Positions 43,924-51,133 of a stretch of 64,000 nucleotides of DNA are shown piece after piece. Numbering within the stretch: position 1 is the first letter of the stretch; the number at the start of each line of letters is the position of its first letter. The position numbers and the translations under genes were made by a program. The notes under the pieces are model-generated. The model was not told where the DNA came from. It did no database searches and saw only the letters and a program-made list of their open reading frames with translations. The stretch is from Atopobiaceae bacterium (GTDB lineage: Bacteria > Actinomycetota > Coriobacteriia > Coriobacteriales > Atopobiaceae). The DNA is taken from assembly GCA_017533825.1 (NCBI GenBank), contig JAFWIE010000017.1:122681-186680 (forward strand), read 5' to 3'.

Positions 43924-45654
43924 ATGAATCACATTCTGAGCAAGTATTGTCCGCGCATCGACTTCGACAGCTACGAAGACTTCTACGAGAACTTCCGCAT
44001 CAATGTGCCCGCCGACTTCAACTTTGGCTACGATGTCGTGGACGAGTGGGCCCGCGTTGAGCCCGAGAAGAAAGCCCTGCTTTGGTGCGACGACCACGGC
44101 AACGAGCGCGAATTCACCTTCACCGACATCAGCCGTCTCTCGAACCGTGCTGCCAACGCCTTCAAGCGACTCGGCATCGGCAAGGGTGACGTCGTCATGT
44201 GCATCCTGCGCCGACGCTGGGAATACTGGGTCGTTGCGAGCGCACTCTGCAAGATCGGCGCCACCGTCATTCCCGCCACGTTGCAGCTCACGAGCCACGA
44301 CATCCGCTATCGCGCGAACACAGCAAAGGTCCGTATGATGGTGTGCATCGATGACGACTACGTGTGCGCGCAGGCCGAAGGCGCCCTTGATGGCGCGCCC
44401 ACCGTTGAGCACAAGATCACAGTTGCGGGCAAACGCGAGGGATGGCTCTCGTTTGACGAGCTGATCGAGGCCGAGTCGGAGGAGTGGACGCGACCGACCG
44501 GTACGGACGCCACCACGTCCAAGGACATCATGCTCATCTACTTCACGAGCGGCACCACTGGCAACCCCAAGGCAGTCATGCACAACTTCGCTCACCCGCT
44601 CGGTCACATCCTCACCGCGAAGTACTGGCAGCAGGTACGCGAGAACGGCTTGCACATGAGCGTCACCGACAGCGGTTGGGCCAAGTTCGGCTGGGGCAAG
44701 ATTTACGGCCAGTGGATCGCCGGTGCCGAAATCTTTGCCTACGACATGGACAAGTTCGTACCCGCCAAGCTCCTGCAGCACATGCAGGACTATGACCTCA
44801 AGACCTTCTGCGCACCACCCACGATGTATCGCTTCATGCTTCAGGAGGACGTCGCCTCGTATGACCTCTCGAGCATCCACAACTTCGCGACGGCCGGCGA
44901 GCCCCTCAATGCTGAGGTCACCATCCAGTGGGAACGCCTCACCGGCAAGAAGATTCGCGAGGGGTTCGGCCAGACGGAGGGACCGGTCCTGCTCGCCACC
45001 TATCCCTGGCTCGAGCCGCGGCCCGGCTCAATGGGCAAGCCCTCTCCCCTGCTCAACATCAAGCTTCTCGACGACGACGGCAATGAGGTCGAGGACGGCG
45101 AGGAAGGCGCGATTTGCGTCACAGGCCTGCGCGAGGCGTATCCGCCCGGACTCTTCGTGGGGTACGTCAACAATGTCGAGGCCACGGCAGACGCAGTTGG
45201 TGGCGACTACTATAACCTACACGACATGGCATGGCGCGACATTGACGGCTATGTCTTCTTCGTGGGCCGCAACGACGATGTGATCAAGTGCTCCGGCTAC
45301 CGCATCGGGCCCTTCGAGGTGGAGAGCGCCCTCGTCAAGCACAACGCCGTCGTGGAGTGCGCTGTTACCGCTGCACCCGACCCCATCCGCGGCAAGGTCG
45401 TCAAGGCCACCATCGTACTCGCCCGCGGCTATGAGGGCACGCCGGAGCTCACCAAGGAGCTTCAGAATTGGGTCAAGAAGGAGACTGCGCCCTACAAGTA
45501 CCCGCGCATCGTGGAGTACGTTGAGGAGCTGCCAAAGACCGTCGGCGGCAAGATCAAGCGCAAGCTCATTCGCACGCGCGACGGCGTAGTGGACGACAAG
45601 ACGCACTCGCATGGCGTCGACAAGTCTCACGCAGACGAGTCGTGGCACAAGTAA
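43924..45654 (+). CDS. AMP-forming acyl-CoA synthetase (medium-chain/acetyl-CoA synthetase-like)
   Basis: A 576-residue member of the adenylate-forming family, which activates a carboxylic acid with ATP and CoA. Motifs are the P-loop YFTSGTTGNPKAVMH, FGQTEGPVLLATYPW, WRDIDGYVFFVGRNDDVIK with the hinge Asp, and the C-terminal catalytic Lys in PKTVGGKIKR. Overall organisation fits the MACS branch rather than classical Acs. The substrate is not readable. Directly after the XRE-cupin gene and probably co-regulated. A hairpin of the dispersed-repeat type forms its terminator. Confidence 0.88.
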   Translation: MNHILSKYCPRIDFDSYEDFYENFRINVPADFNFGYDVVDEWARVEPEKKALLWCDDHGNEREFTFTDISRLSNRAANAFKRLGIGKGDVVMCILRRRWEYWVVASALCKIGATVIPATLQLTSHDIRYRANTAKVRMMVCIDDDYVCAQAEGALDGAPTVEHKITVAGKREGWLSFDELIEAESEEWTRPTGTDATTSKDIMLIYFTSGTTGNPKAVMHNFAHPLGHILTAKYWQQVRENGLHMSVTDSGWAKFGWGKIYGQWIAGAEIFAYDMDKFVPAKLLQHMQDYDLKTFCAPPTMYRFMLQEDVASYDLSSIHNFATAGEPLNAEVTIQWERLTGKKIREGFGQTEGPVLLATYPWLEPRPGSMGKPSPLLNIKLLDDDGNEVEDGEEGAICVTGLREAYPPGLFVGYVNNVEATADAVGGDYYNLHDMAWRDIDGYVFFVGRNDDVIKCSGYRIGPFEVESALVKHNAVVECAVTAAPDPIRGKVVKATIVLARGYEGTPELTKELQNWVKKETAPYKYPRIVEYVEELPKTVGGKIKRKLIRTRDGVVDDKTHSHGVDKSHADESWHK

Positions 45655-45701
45655 CACAAAGGGGACAGTCCCCTTTGTGTCACTTTGTCCCCTTAGGGGA
45701 C
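45654..45701. terminator. Repeat-derived double hairpin after the acyl-CoA synthetase
   Basis: A perfect 12-base inverted repeat (ACACAAAGGGGA / complement) with a CAG loop begins on the last base of the stop codon. A smaller GTCCCC-TTA-GGGGAC hairpin follows. Same sequence family as 4801, 46,245 and 49,210. Confidence 0.75.
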
Positions 45702-45758
45702 TGCCCTCCACGGGTCACAACCTTCGCAGGTCACCAATTCTCTTGAAAAGGAGCCAGT

Positions 45759-46214
45759 ATGCAATCTCCACAGCTGCTTTCCGGATTGATCGCCTTCGTG
45801 ATGCTCACTGCCGGCCACTGGGCCATGTTTGCCAAGGCCGGCGAGCCGGGTTGGAAGGCGCTCATACCCGTCTATTCCGATTTCACCATGTTCAAGCTCG
45901 TGTGGAGCGCCAAGGCGTTCTTCATTTATGTGGCATCTGGCATAGGATTCATCGTCTTGTATCTCTTAAGCGGCCAGATTCACCTCGATGCGTCCGGCCA
46001 GCTCTTCCTCACGGAGGCTAGCAACGGATTGCTTGCGGGCATCGCGTACGTACTCAGCCTGGTCTTCCTTGCCTACTGCGTCATCCTTGCCATCCGCACG
46101 GCCTTCGCCTACGGAAAGAGCGCGCTCTTTGCCTTCGGCTTGCTCATCCTGCCCAACATCTTCGCGCTCATTCTGGGCTTTGGGAGCGCGCAGTATCGAG
46201 GCATCCGGCAGTAA
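45759..46214 (+). CDS. DUF5684-like small membrane protein
   Basis: A 151-residue membrane protein with four predicted helices. The segment MFAKAGEPGWKALIPVYSDFTMFKL is the hallmark of the DUF5684 family, which carries a conserved GWKALIP loop between the first two helices. Function unknown; databases sometimes mislabel members as signal peptidases, but no Ser-Lys dyad is present. It is flanked on both sides by repeat-type hairpins, so it is probably transcribed alone. AAAAGGAGCC precedes the ATG. Confidence 0.82.
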   Translation: MQSPQLLSGLIAFVMLTAGHWAMFAKAGEPGWKALIPVYSDFTMFKLVWSAKAFFIYVASGIGFIVLYLLSGQIHLDASGQLFLTEASNGLLAGIAYVLSLVFLAYCVILAIRTAFAYGKSALFAFGLLILPNIFALILGFGSAQYRGIRQ

Positions 46215-46244
46215 CGTAACGTGTAACACAAAGGGGACTACCAC

Positions 46245-46299
46245 AAAGGGGGCTGTCCTCCACGGGACAAATTGTCCCTCGGAGGACAGCCCCCTTTTT
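46245..46299. terminator. Large palindromic terminator between convergent genes
   Basis: A 17-base inverted repeat (AAAGGGGGCTGTCCTCC and its complement) encloses a second palindrome, GGGACAAATTGTCCC, followed by TTTTT on the plus strand. It ends the DUF5684 gene and probably htpG on the other strand. Belongs to the GGACAGTCCCC repeat group. Confidence 0.8.
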
Positions 46300-46319
46300 G
46301 GTACTTCGCTATGAAGACG

Positions 46320-48311
46320 TTACATCAGGGAGCACACAGCCTGGGCGAAGGCGACGGGGTCATCGACGGGCAGTCCCTCGACTAGCAGCGCCTGGTCATA
46401 CAGGAGGTCTGCATAGAGTCCGAGCTTCTCGTCGTCTCCCGCCTCTTGAGCGGCCACGAGCTTCTCGAAGACGGGATGCGAAACATTGAGCTCGAGGATA
46501 CGACGGCTCTTGGGAGCACCATCCGCCTCAGGCCCCTGCGCGAGGACGCGCTCCATCTCAAGCGAGACGGGACCTTCGGTCGTAATGCGTGCTGGCGCAT
46601 CCGTTGCGCTCGCTGCAGCAGCGACCTTGACGACCTTCTCACCAAGCTTCTCCGCCAGCGCACCAAAGAGGTCCTCGTGCTCACTCGTGGCCTTCTCAGC
46701 CTCCTCCTTCTCCTCCTCGGAGGCAAGGTCGAGGTCACCGGAGGTCACGTTCTTGAGGTCGAGGTCGCGCGCGTCCTTGCCGGGGGTCTCGGAGTCACCC
46801 GCAATCGCCGCCGCATGATACGTACGCATCGCCTGGAAGCAGAACTCATCCACGTCCTGCGTGCACAACAGCACGTCGAAGCCCTTGTCGAGCACAGTGC
46901 GCACGATGGGCATCTTTGCCATGCGCTCGCGTGAGTCGCCCGCCACGTAGTAGATCACGTCCTGGCCCTCCGGCATGGCCTTCACGTACTCAGCGAACGT
47001 GATGAGCTTCTCCTCACGCGCAGACCAGAAGAGCAGCAAGTCGGCAAGCGGGTCGGACTTCGCACCGTAGCTGTTGTAGATGCCGAACTTGAGGCCACGG
47101 CCGAAGTTCTCGAAGAACTTCTCGTATGCCTCGCGATCGTTGTCGCGCATGTCCTGCAGGTTGCGCGTAATCTGGCGCTCCACCGAGCGTGCCATCACGC
47201 GCAACTGGCGGTTCTGCTGCAGCGTCTCGCGCGAGATGTTGAGGCTCACGTCCGGCGAGTCAACGACGCCACGCACGAAGTTGTAGTAGTCGGGCAGCAG
47301 GTCCGCGCACTTCTCCATGATCATCACGTTGGAGGAGTAGAGCGCGAGCCCCTTCTCGTAATCCTTGCTGTACAGGTCGAAGGGAGCGCGCCCCGGCACA
47401 AAGAGAAGCGCATAGTAGTCGAGCGTACCCTCAACGTGGAACGGAACCGTGCGAGCGGGAGCATCCCAGTCGTGGAACGTCGACTTGTAGAACTCGTCGT
47501 AGTCCTCCTGCTCGACGTCCTGCTTCCGCTTGCGCCAGATCGGAGTCATGGAGTTGAGCGTCTCGAGCTCCTCGTAGTCCTCGTACTCGGGCGTGTAGTC
47601 CTCCGGCGCGTCCTCCGGCTTGGGCAGCTGGCGACTCTTCGTCACCATCATGCGAATCGGATGGCGCACGTAGTTGGAGTAACGCGTCACCAGGTCACGC
47701 AGCCCCCACTCGCTGAGGTAGTTACCATACCCACGCTCCGGCTCGTCATCCTCGTCCGTCCCCTGCTTCGCCTCCGGCTCGTCGCGCAGGGTGAGAATCA
47801 CGTCGGTGCCGTGCGTCGCACGCTGCTCTGCGGCGGGCTCGATAGTGTAGCCTTCGGCGCCGTCGGACTCCCAGACGTACGTCTCGTCGCTGCCGAAGGC
47901 ACGGCTCACCACGCGCACGTTCTTCGCCACCATGAAGGAGGAGTAGAAGCCAACGCCGAACTGGCCGATGATGTCGACCTCGGATCCTTGCGCCTCCCCG
48001 TTCGCCGCCTTGAACTCCTCGGAGCCGGAGTGCGCGATGGTACCGAGGTTCTCTTCCATCTCCTCCGCCGTCATGCCAATGCCGTTGTCGGAGACGGTCA
48101 CCGTGCGCGCGTCCTTGTCGAAGGCGAGGCGAATCTCCAAGTCCTCGTCCGCAAGGCTCGCGTTGGAGTCGGTGAGACTCAGGAACGAGAGCTTGTCGAT
48201 GGCGTCGGATGCGTTCGAGATGAGCTCGCGCAGAAAGATGTCGCGATTGGTGTAGATGGAGTTGGCCATGAGGTCAAGGAGCTTCTTGCTCTCCGTGCGA
48301 AATTCCTTCAC
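46320..48311 (-). CDS. htpG: Molecular chaperone HtpG (Hsp90)
   Basis: A 663-residue Hsp90. The GHKL ATPase has LISNASDAIDKL, DNGIGMTAEEM and GQFGVGFYSSFMVA. The middle domain carries the catalytic-loop arginine region NISRETLQQNRQLR, and the dimerisation domain ends at AQAVCSLM. The start is a GTG with AAGGG seven bases upstream (VKEFRTESKKLL). An acidic insertion, EEEKEEAEKATSEHEDL, lies before the last domain. No CIRCE or HAIR element was seen in the 180-base upstream gap. Confidence 0.96.
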   Translation of the reverse strand: MKEFRTESKKLLDLMANSIYTNRDIFLRELISNASDAIDKLSFLSLTDSNASLADEDLEIRLAFDKDARTVTVSDNGIGMTAEEMEENLGTIAHSGSEEFKAANGEAQGSEVDIIGQFGVGFYSSFMVAKNVRVVSRAFGSDETYVWESDGAEGYTIEPAAEQRATHGTDVILTLRDEPEAKQGTDEDDEPERGYGNYLSEWGLRDLVTRYSNYVRHPIRMMVTKSRQLPKPEDAPEDYTPEYEDYEELETLNSMTPIWRKRKQDVEQEDYDEFYKSTFHDWDAPARTVPFHVEGTLDYYALLFVPGRAPFDLYSKDYEKGLALYSSNVMIMEKCADLLPDYYNFVRGVVDSPDVSLNISRETLQQNRQLRVMARSVERQITRNLQDMRDNDREAYEKFFENFGRGLKFGIYNSYGAKSDPLADLLLFWSAREEKLITFAEYVKAMPEGQDVIYYVAGDSRERMAKMPIVRTVLDKGFDVLLCTQDVDEFCFQAMRTYHAAAIAGDSETPGKDARDLDLKNVTSGDLDLASEEEKEEAEKATSEHEDLFGALAEKLGEKVVKVAAAASATDAPARITTEGPVSLEMERVLAQGPEADGAPKSRRILELNVSHPVFEKLVAAQEAGDDEKLGLYADLLYDQALLVEGLPVDDPVAFAQAVCSLM

Positions 48312-48430
48312 GTTGCTACCCTTTCTGTTGGATGCACAAACATCAGGCCTTATACCCAACATCACCAATTCCAAAACGATTCCAAACAATCAACAGGCAA
48401 AAGATGTGAGATAGAATCGCGCCGCATGGG

Positions 48431-48436
48431 TACAAT
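48431..48436 (+). promoter_or_regulatory. Possible -10 box of the Bax-inhibitor-like gene
   Basis: TACAAT 56 bases before the ATG at 48492, in the AT-rich divergent gap with htpG. On the opposite strand a TATAAG lies about 40 bases upstream of htpG. Neither has a convincing -35. Confidence 0.35.
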
Positions 48437-48491
48437 ATCCAACACTGGTTTTGTTTCATACCGACCATGGCATCACAAAGAAAGGAGCATC

Positions 48492-49166
48492 ATGGCCAGA
48501 GACCTCTCGGTGATGGGTAACCAGATTGGAGCACCCACCATCACTCGACGCGCTTACAACGCGCTCACCTTCGGCATCGTAGCAATCGCGTTCCTCATCA
48601 CGTGGGGCGAGTATAGTCTCATCATGAACGGCTCGCTCAACTTTCTGCTTCAGAATGGACTTGTTACGCTCCTTGTTTCGTTTGTCCTCACCATCGTGGG
48701 CATTGTCCTCATGTCGGTAGGCAAGAGCAAGCAGAGCGTAGGGGTTTCTGTAGGCGGATTCGCACTCTTCACACTCACGTTCGGTGCCACCACGGCACTA
48801 GCCCTCACCCACTACAGCGTCGGGACCATCGCCTATGCGTTCCTGATTACCGCTTGCCTTGCGGGCATCTTCCTCGTCGCGGGCGTAATCTTCCCCGAAT
48901 TCTTCTCGCGCATCGGTGGTGTGCTCATGATTGGCCTGATTGGCCTCATCATCATCGAGTTCGTTGCTGTGGTGCTCTTCCACGCCAACCAGACGCTCTT
49001 TGACTACGTCGCCATCGCTCTGTTCTGTGGGTTCTTGGGCTATGACGCTTTCCTTATGTCGCAGGATGCGCCGACCGTTCCCAACGCAATCTTCTACGCG
49101 ACGGACATCTTCTTGGACATCGTCAACATCCTCATTCGCATCCTCAACATCATGGATCGCGACTAG
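48492..49166 (+). CDS. Bax inhibitor-1 family membrane protein
   Basis: A 224-residue protein with seven predicted membrane helices. Family features are the N-terminal TITRRAYNALTFGIVAIAFLITWG, LFCGFLGYDAFLMSQDAP in helix 6, and the C-terminal FYATDIFLDIVNILIRIL, where paired aspartates act as pH or calcium sensors in studied BI-1 homologues. AAAGGAGCATC precedes the ATG. It stands alone, divergent from htpG. The role in bacteria is not settled; calcium leak is known for one homologue. Confidence 0.88.
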   Translation: MARDLSVMGNQIGAPTITRRAYNALTFGIVAIAFLITWGEYSLIMNGSLNFLLQNGLVTLLVSFVLTIVGIVLMSVGKSKQSVGVSVGGFALFTLTFGATTALALTHYSVGTIAYAFLITACLAGIFLVAGVIFPEFFSRIGGVLMIGLIGLIIIEFVAVVLFHANQTLFDYVAIALFCGFLGYDAFLMSQDAPTVPNAIFYATDIFLDIVNILIRILNIMDRD

Positions 49167-49209
49167 CGACCGGCGGATGAGCTGGGCCCGACGCGGTGTG
49201 CGGGCCCCT

Positions 49210-49253
49210 GGGGACGGTCCCCAAATGGCAAGGGCCATTTGGGGACCGTCCCC
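49210..49253. repeat. Perfect 20-base palindrome of the GGGGACGGTCCCC type
   Basis: Two perfectly complementary 20-base arms with a four-base AAGG loop. Each arm itself contains the smaller palindrome GGGGACGGTCCCC. It lies 43 bases after the Bax-inhibitor gene. It has no T tract but could fold as a strong hairpin. Fourth member of the dispersed group in this window. Confidence 0.8.
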
Positions 49254-49334
49254 CTTGTGGCCCCTCTGCCCATCGCGACCCGCATTGCGTAGAGTCTGTG
49301 AGGGGACAGACGAACTGCTAAAGTATTGCGCACT

Positions 49335-49796
49335 ATGGATACCGAAAAGAACATCTCATTGGGCCGATTCGGCCGATTCGCCTGCTCGTCGTTGGCGAGC
49401 ACCGCAGTGGACCAGCTGGTCGCCTGGGCACTCTTCGCCGCGTTCCGCGGCCTCTTCGTGGGGGCGGACTTCCTCCGCATCCTGATCGCAACCGTCATCG
49501 CTCGCTGCGTCTCGATGGCGCTCAATTTCACCATCAACCGCCGCGTGGTCTTCTCGCAGGAGGACCCGGCAGTCACGCGCGACAGGCACGAGAGCATGCA
49601 GCGCTTCATCCTGCTCGAGGTCGGAATCCTCTGCCTCTCGAGCATGGGCGTCTGGGCTGCGCACATGGCGCTGGGCACGCCCGAGTGGCAGGCCAAGCCG
49701 ATGGTCGACCTCGCGCTCTTCTTCCTCAACTACACCGGACAACGCAAGTGGGTCTTCATCGACCAGCGCGAGGCGAAGCGCATCGCCCTGGCATAG
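49335..49796 (+). CDS. GtrA-family membrane protein
   Basis: A 153-residue protein with four hydrophobic segments. GRFGRFACSSLASTAVDQLVAW at the N-terminus, ARCVSMALNFTINRRVVF and the closing NYTGQRKWVF are GtrA signatures. Members flip or shuttle lipid-linked sugars used in wall or glycolipid decoration. No glycosyltransferase partner is adjacent, so the pathway is unknown. I use the ATG at 49335; an in-frame TTG nine bases upstream is less likely. Ribosome site is weak. It marks the end of the core gene block. Confidence 0.88.
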   Translation: MDTEKNISLGRFGRFACSSLASTAVDQLVAWALFAAFRGLFVGADFLRILIATVIARCVSMALNFTINRRVVFSQEDPAVTRDRHESMQRFILLEVGILCLSSMGVWAAHMALGTPEWQAKPMVDLALFFLNYTGQRKWVFIDQREAKRIALA

Positions 49797-49923
49797 CACG
49801 TGGCACACCCGCTCCCAGGGAGAGGTGTTCCGCCTGGGATGACGAGAAGTGTGCATCATCACGGGCAGGCCCGGCGCTCGGCGGGCCGGAGGCGGGCGCA
49901 GCCGCGTGGAGGTCTGGCGCGTG

Positions 49924-50019
49924 GCGTGCGGTCAGGCGAGCGGGTCCGGCATGCGACGCCCGGTCAGGCATGCGGACTGACGTGCAGGTCCCGTGTGCCA
50001 CGCCCGGCCAGGCGTGCGG
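49924..50019. repeat. Imperfect GC-rich direct repeats
   Basis: The 340-base gap between gtrA and the antitoxin gene is over 70 percent GC. It holds three imperfect copies of a cGGtCAGGCrtGCGG unit spaced about 32-44 bases apart (starting near 49924, 49956 and 50000). The clearest pair, at 49956 and 50000, agrees at 18 of 20 bases. A weak TCCCAGG hairpin near 49,817 may end gtrA. No coding potential seen. Confidence 0.6.
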
Positions 50020-50077
50020 GCCCGGTGTACGGCACGCGATAGAGTCACAGCTGCCGCGTACGCAGGATTCGGGTGCA

Positions 50078-50120
50078 TTGACGAGAATGTGTACATACAT
50101 TACTATATGTTTGTAACACA
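50078..50120 (+). promoter_or_regulatory. Promoter and probable operator of the toxin-antitoxin operon
   Basis: TTGACG and TACTAT are separated by exactly 17 bases. Overlapping the spacer and -10 is an interrupted inverted repeat, TGTGTACATACAT facing ATGTTTGTAACACA (50088-50120). That is the usual site for autorepression by a ribbon-helix-helix antitoxin. The local AT-rich stretch contrasts with the GC-rich DNA upstream. Confidence 0.75.
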
Positions 50121-50138
50121 TAACGAGAAGGGATTCCC

Positions 50139-50411
50139 ATGGCGACGTCCACGATGACCATCCGAGTCGATGCCGAGCTCAAGAGCGCGGCGGCGGCGGT
50201 AGCTGAGTATTACGGACTCGACCTCTCGTCCGTCACGCGAGCGTTCTACAAGCAGATGGTCAACACCCACCGCATTCCGCTTACGTTCGCGCCGGACGAG
50301 CCGAACGACGAGAGCATCGAAGCGATTGCCGAAGGCGACGCGTTTCTCGCCAGCGGCGCGGCTGGGAGGTTCTCCGACGCCCAGTCCCTCATCGATGCGG
50401 CGCTGGCATAA
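50139..50411 (+). CDS. RelB/DinJ-family antitoxin
   Basis: A 90-residue antitoxin. The N-terminal ribbon-helix-helix (STMTIRVDAELKSAAAAVAEYYGLDLSSV) binds DNA as a dimer. The C-terminal half would wrap the toxin. LSSVTRAFYKQMVNTHRIPL matches the DinJ helix. The toxin start overlaps the antitoxin stop by one base (TAATG), keeping synthesis coupled. AGAAGGGATTCCC precedes the ATG. Repression at the palindrome upstream is expected. Confidence 0.92.
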   Translation: MATSTMTIRVDAELKSAAAAVAEYYGLDLSSVTRAFYKQMVNTHRIPLTFAPDEPNDESIEAIAEGDAFLASGAAGRFSDAQSLIDAALA

Positions 50412-50710
50412 TGGCCAGGCTCACTGCCGACTTTTCGGCCGCGTTCTCTCGCGACCTCAAGCGCAAGGCCAAACGACGTGGATGGGATCTGGCGCAGCTA
50501 GGCGAGGTCGTGGAGCTCGTGCTCGCCAACACCCCGGAGTCTCTCGACATCCTGAGACGACGGCACAACATGCACACGCTCTCGGGAAGGTGGGCAGGTC
50601 GCACCGAGTGCCACGTCGCCAACGCCGGCGATTGGCTCGTCATCTGGTCAAGCAGCGACAGCGTGGCGTTCTTCGAGCGAACCGGCTCCCACGACGAGCT
50701 GTTCAGGTAA
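50411..50710 (+). CDS. YafQ-family toxin (ribosome-dependent mRNA endonuclease)
   Basis: A 99-residue RelE-superfamily toxin. All residues known to matter in E. coli YafQ have counterparts: His55 (HTLSG), His68 (ECHVA), Asp74 and Trp75 (GDWLVIW) and His94 (TGSHDELF). It therefore looks active. YafQ cuts mRNA in the ribosomal A site, preferring an AAA context in E. coli. It is encoded with the antitoxin, which should hold it silent. An IS110 remnant lies 45 bases downstream. Confidence 0.92.
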   Translation: MARLTADFSAAFSRDLKRKAKRRGWDLAQLGEVVELVLANTPESLDILRRRHNMHTLSGRWAGRTECHVANAGDWLVIWSSSDSVAFFERTGSHDELFR

Positions 50711-50755
50711 CCTTGCATCAAGAAGCCGCGCTGGAGCAGGCGTGCTTTTATGCAC

Positions 50756-50848
50756 TCAGGGACAGTACGCCCAGTGGAACGACTTGCCGACGTCGACCCC
50801 GACGTACGTCGCGTGCGGTCCGAACTGAGCTTCCCTCGTGCGTGCCAT
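50756..50848 (-). pseudogene. N-terminal remnant of an IS110-family transposase
   Basis: Thirty codons from an ATG with a strong GGAGGAGG site. They contain ATYVGVDVGKSFHWA, the first aspartate-bearing strand of the DEDD (RuvC-like) transposase of IS110 elements. A stop follows at once, and the rest of the transposase, including the serine domain, is gone. The fragment lies between the toxin and the truncated adhesin. Deletion of the element's body probably joined these two. Confidence 0.75.
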
Positions 50849-51110
50849 TTTGGTATCCTCCTCCGTGTGCGGCTGACCGCCGTCTCCGCAGGGCCGACAC
50901 CCACATTACTTGGCCGTCGCAGTCGAGGCTGCCCGGCAGGTCCCTATCAGTCGTCCCCGAGCGGACCACCGGTCCCAGGCGGCAACACCCCCCGGGCCTT
51001 CGCAGAGGCAGGGGCGAAGGGCCGTCCTGGGACGGTCGGCCAGCAGCCCTACTTCCAAGGGCCGGTAGGAGATGATAGGACCGTCGTCACTTTTCATCAA
51101 AGGGCCCTTG
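50849..51110 (-). mobile_element. Non-coding left end of the IS110 remnant, possible bridge-RNA region
   Basis: About 260 bases upstream of the transposase start have no plausible gene but show inverted repeats, such as CCGTCCCAGGACGG and CTTCGC facing GCGAAG. IS110-group elements carry a long non-coding end here that encodes the bridge RNA pairing with target and donor DNA. The outer boundary, near 51,110-51,130 where the adhesin frame resumes, is an estimate. Whether an RNA is made is not known. Confidence 0.4.
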
Positions 51111-51133
51111 ATTTCAGGCTAGGAATACTGTAA

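Noticed and set aside
43831..44880. 349-codon minus-strand frame opposite the acyl-CoA synthetase
   Set aside because: Antisense shadow; starts inside the coding sequence with no ribosome site.
45759..46214. Signal peptidase I identity for the small membrane protein
   Set aside because: No Ser-Lys catalytic dyad; the GWKALIP loop and four helices match DUF5684.
47436..48491. Plus-strand extension making the Bax-inhibitor-like protein 576 residues long
   Set aside because: The extra N-terminus is antisense to htpG. The real start at 48,492 has a strong AAAGGAG site and matches the family length.
48312..48491. CIRCE or HspR (HAIR) operator upstream of htpG
   Set aside because: Neither inverted repeat could be found in the gap.
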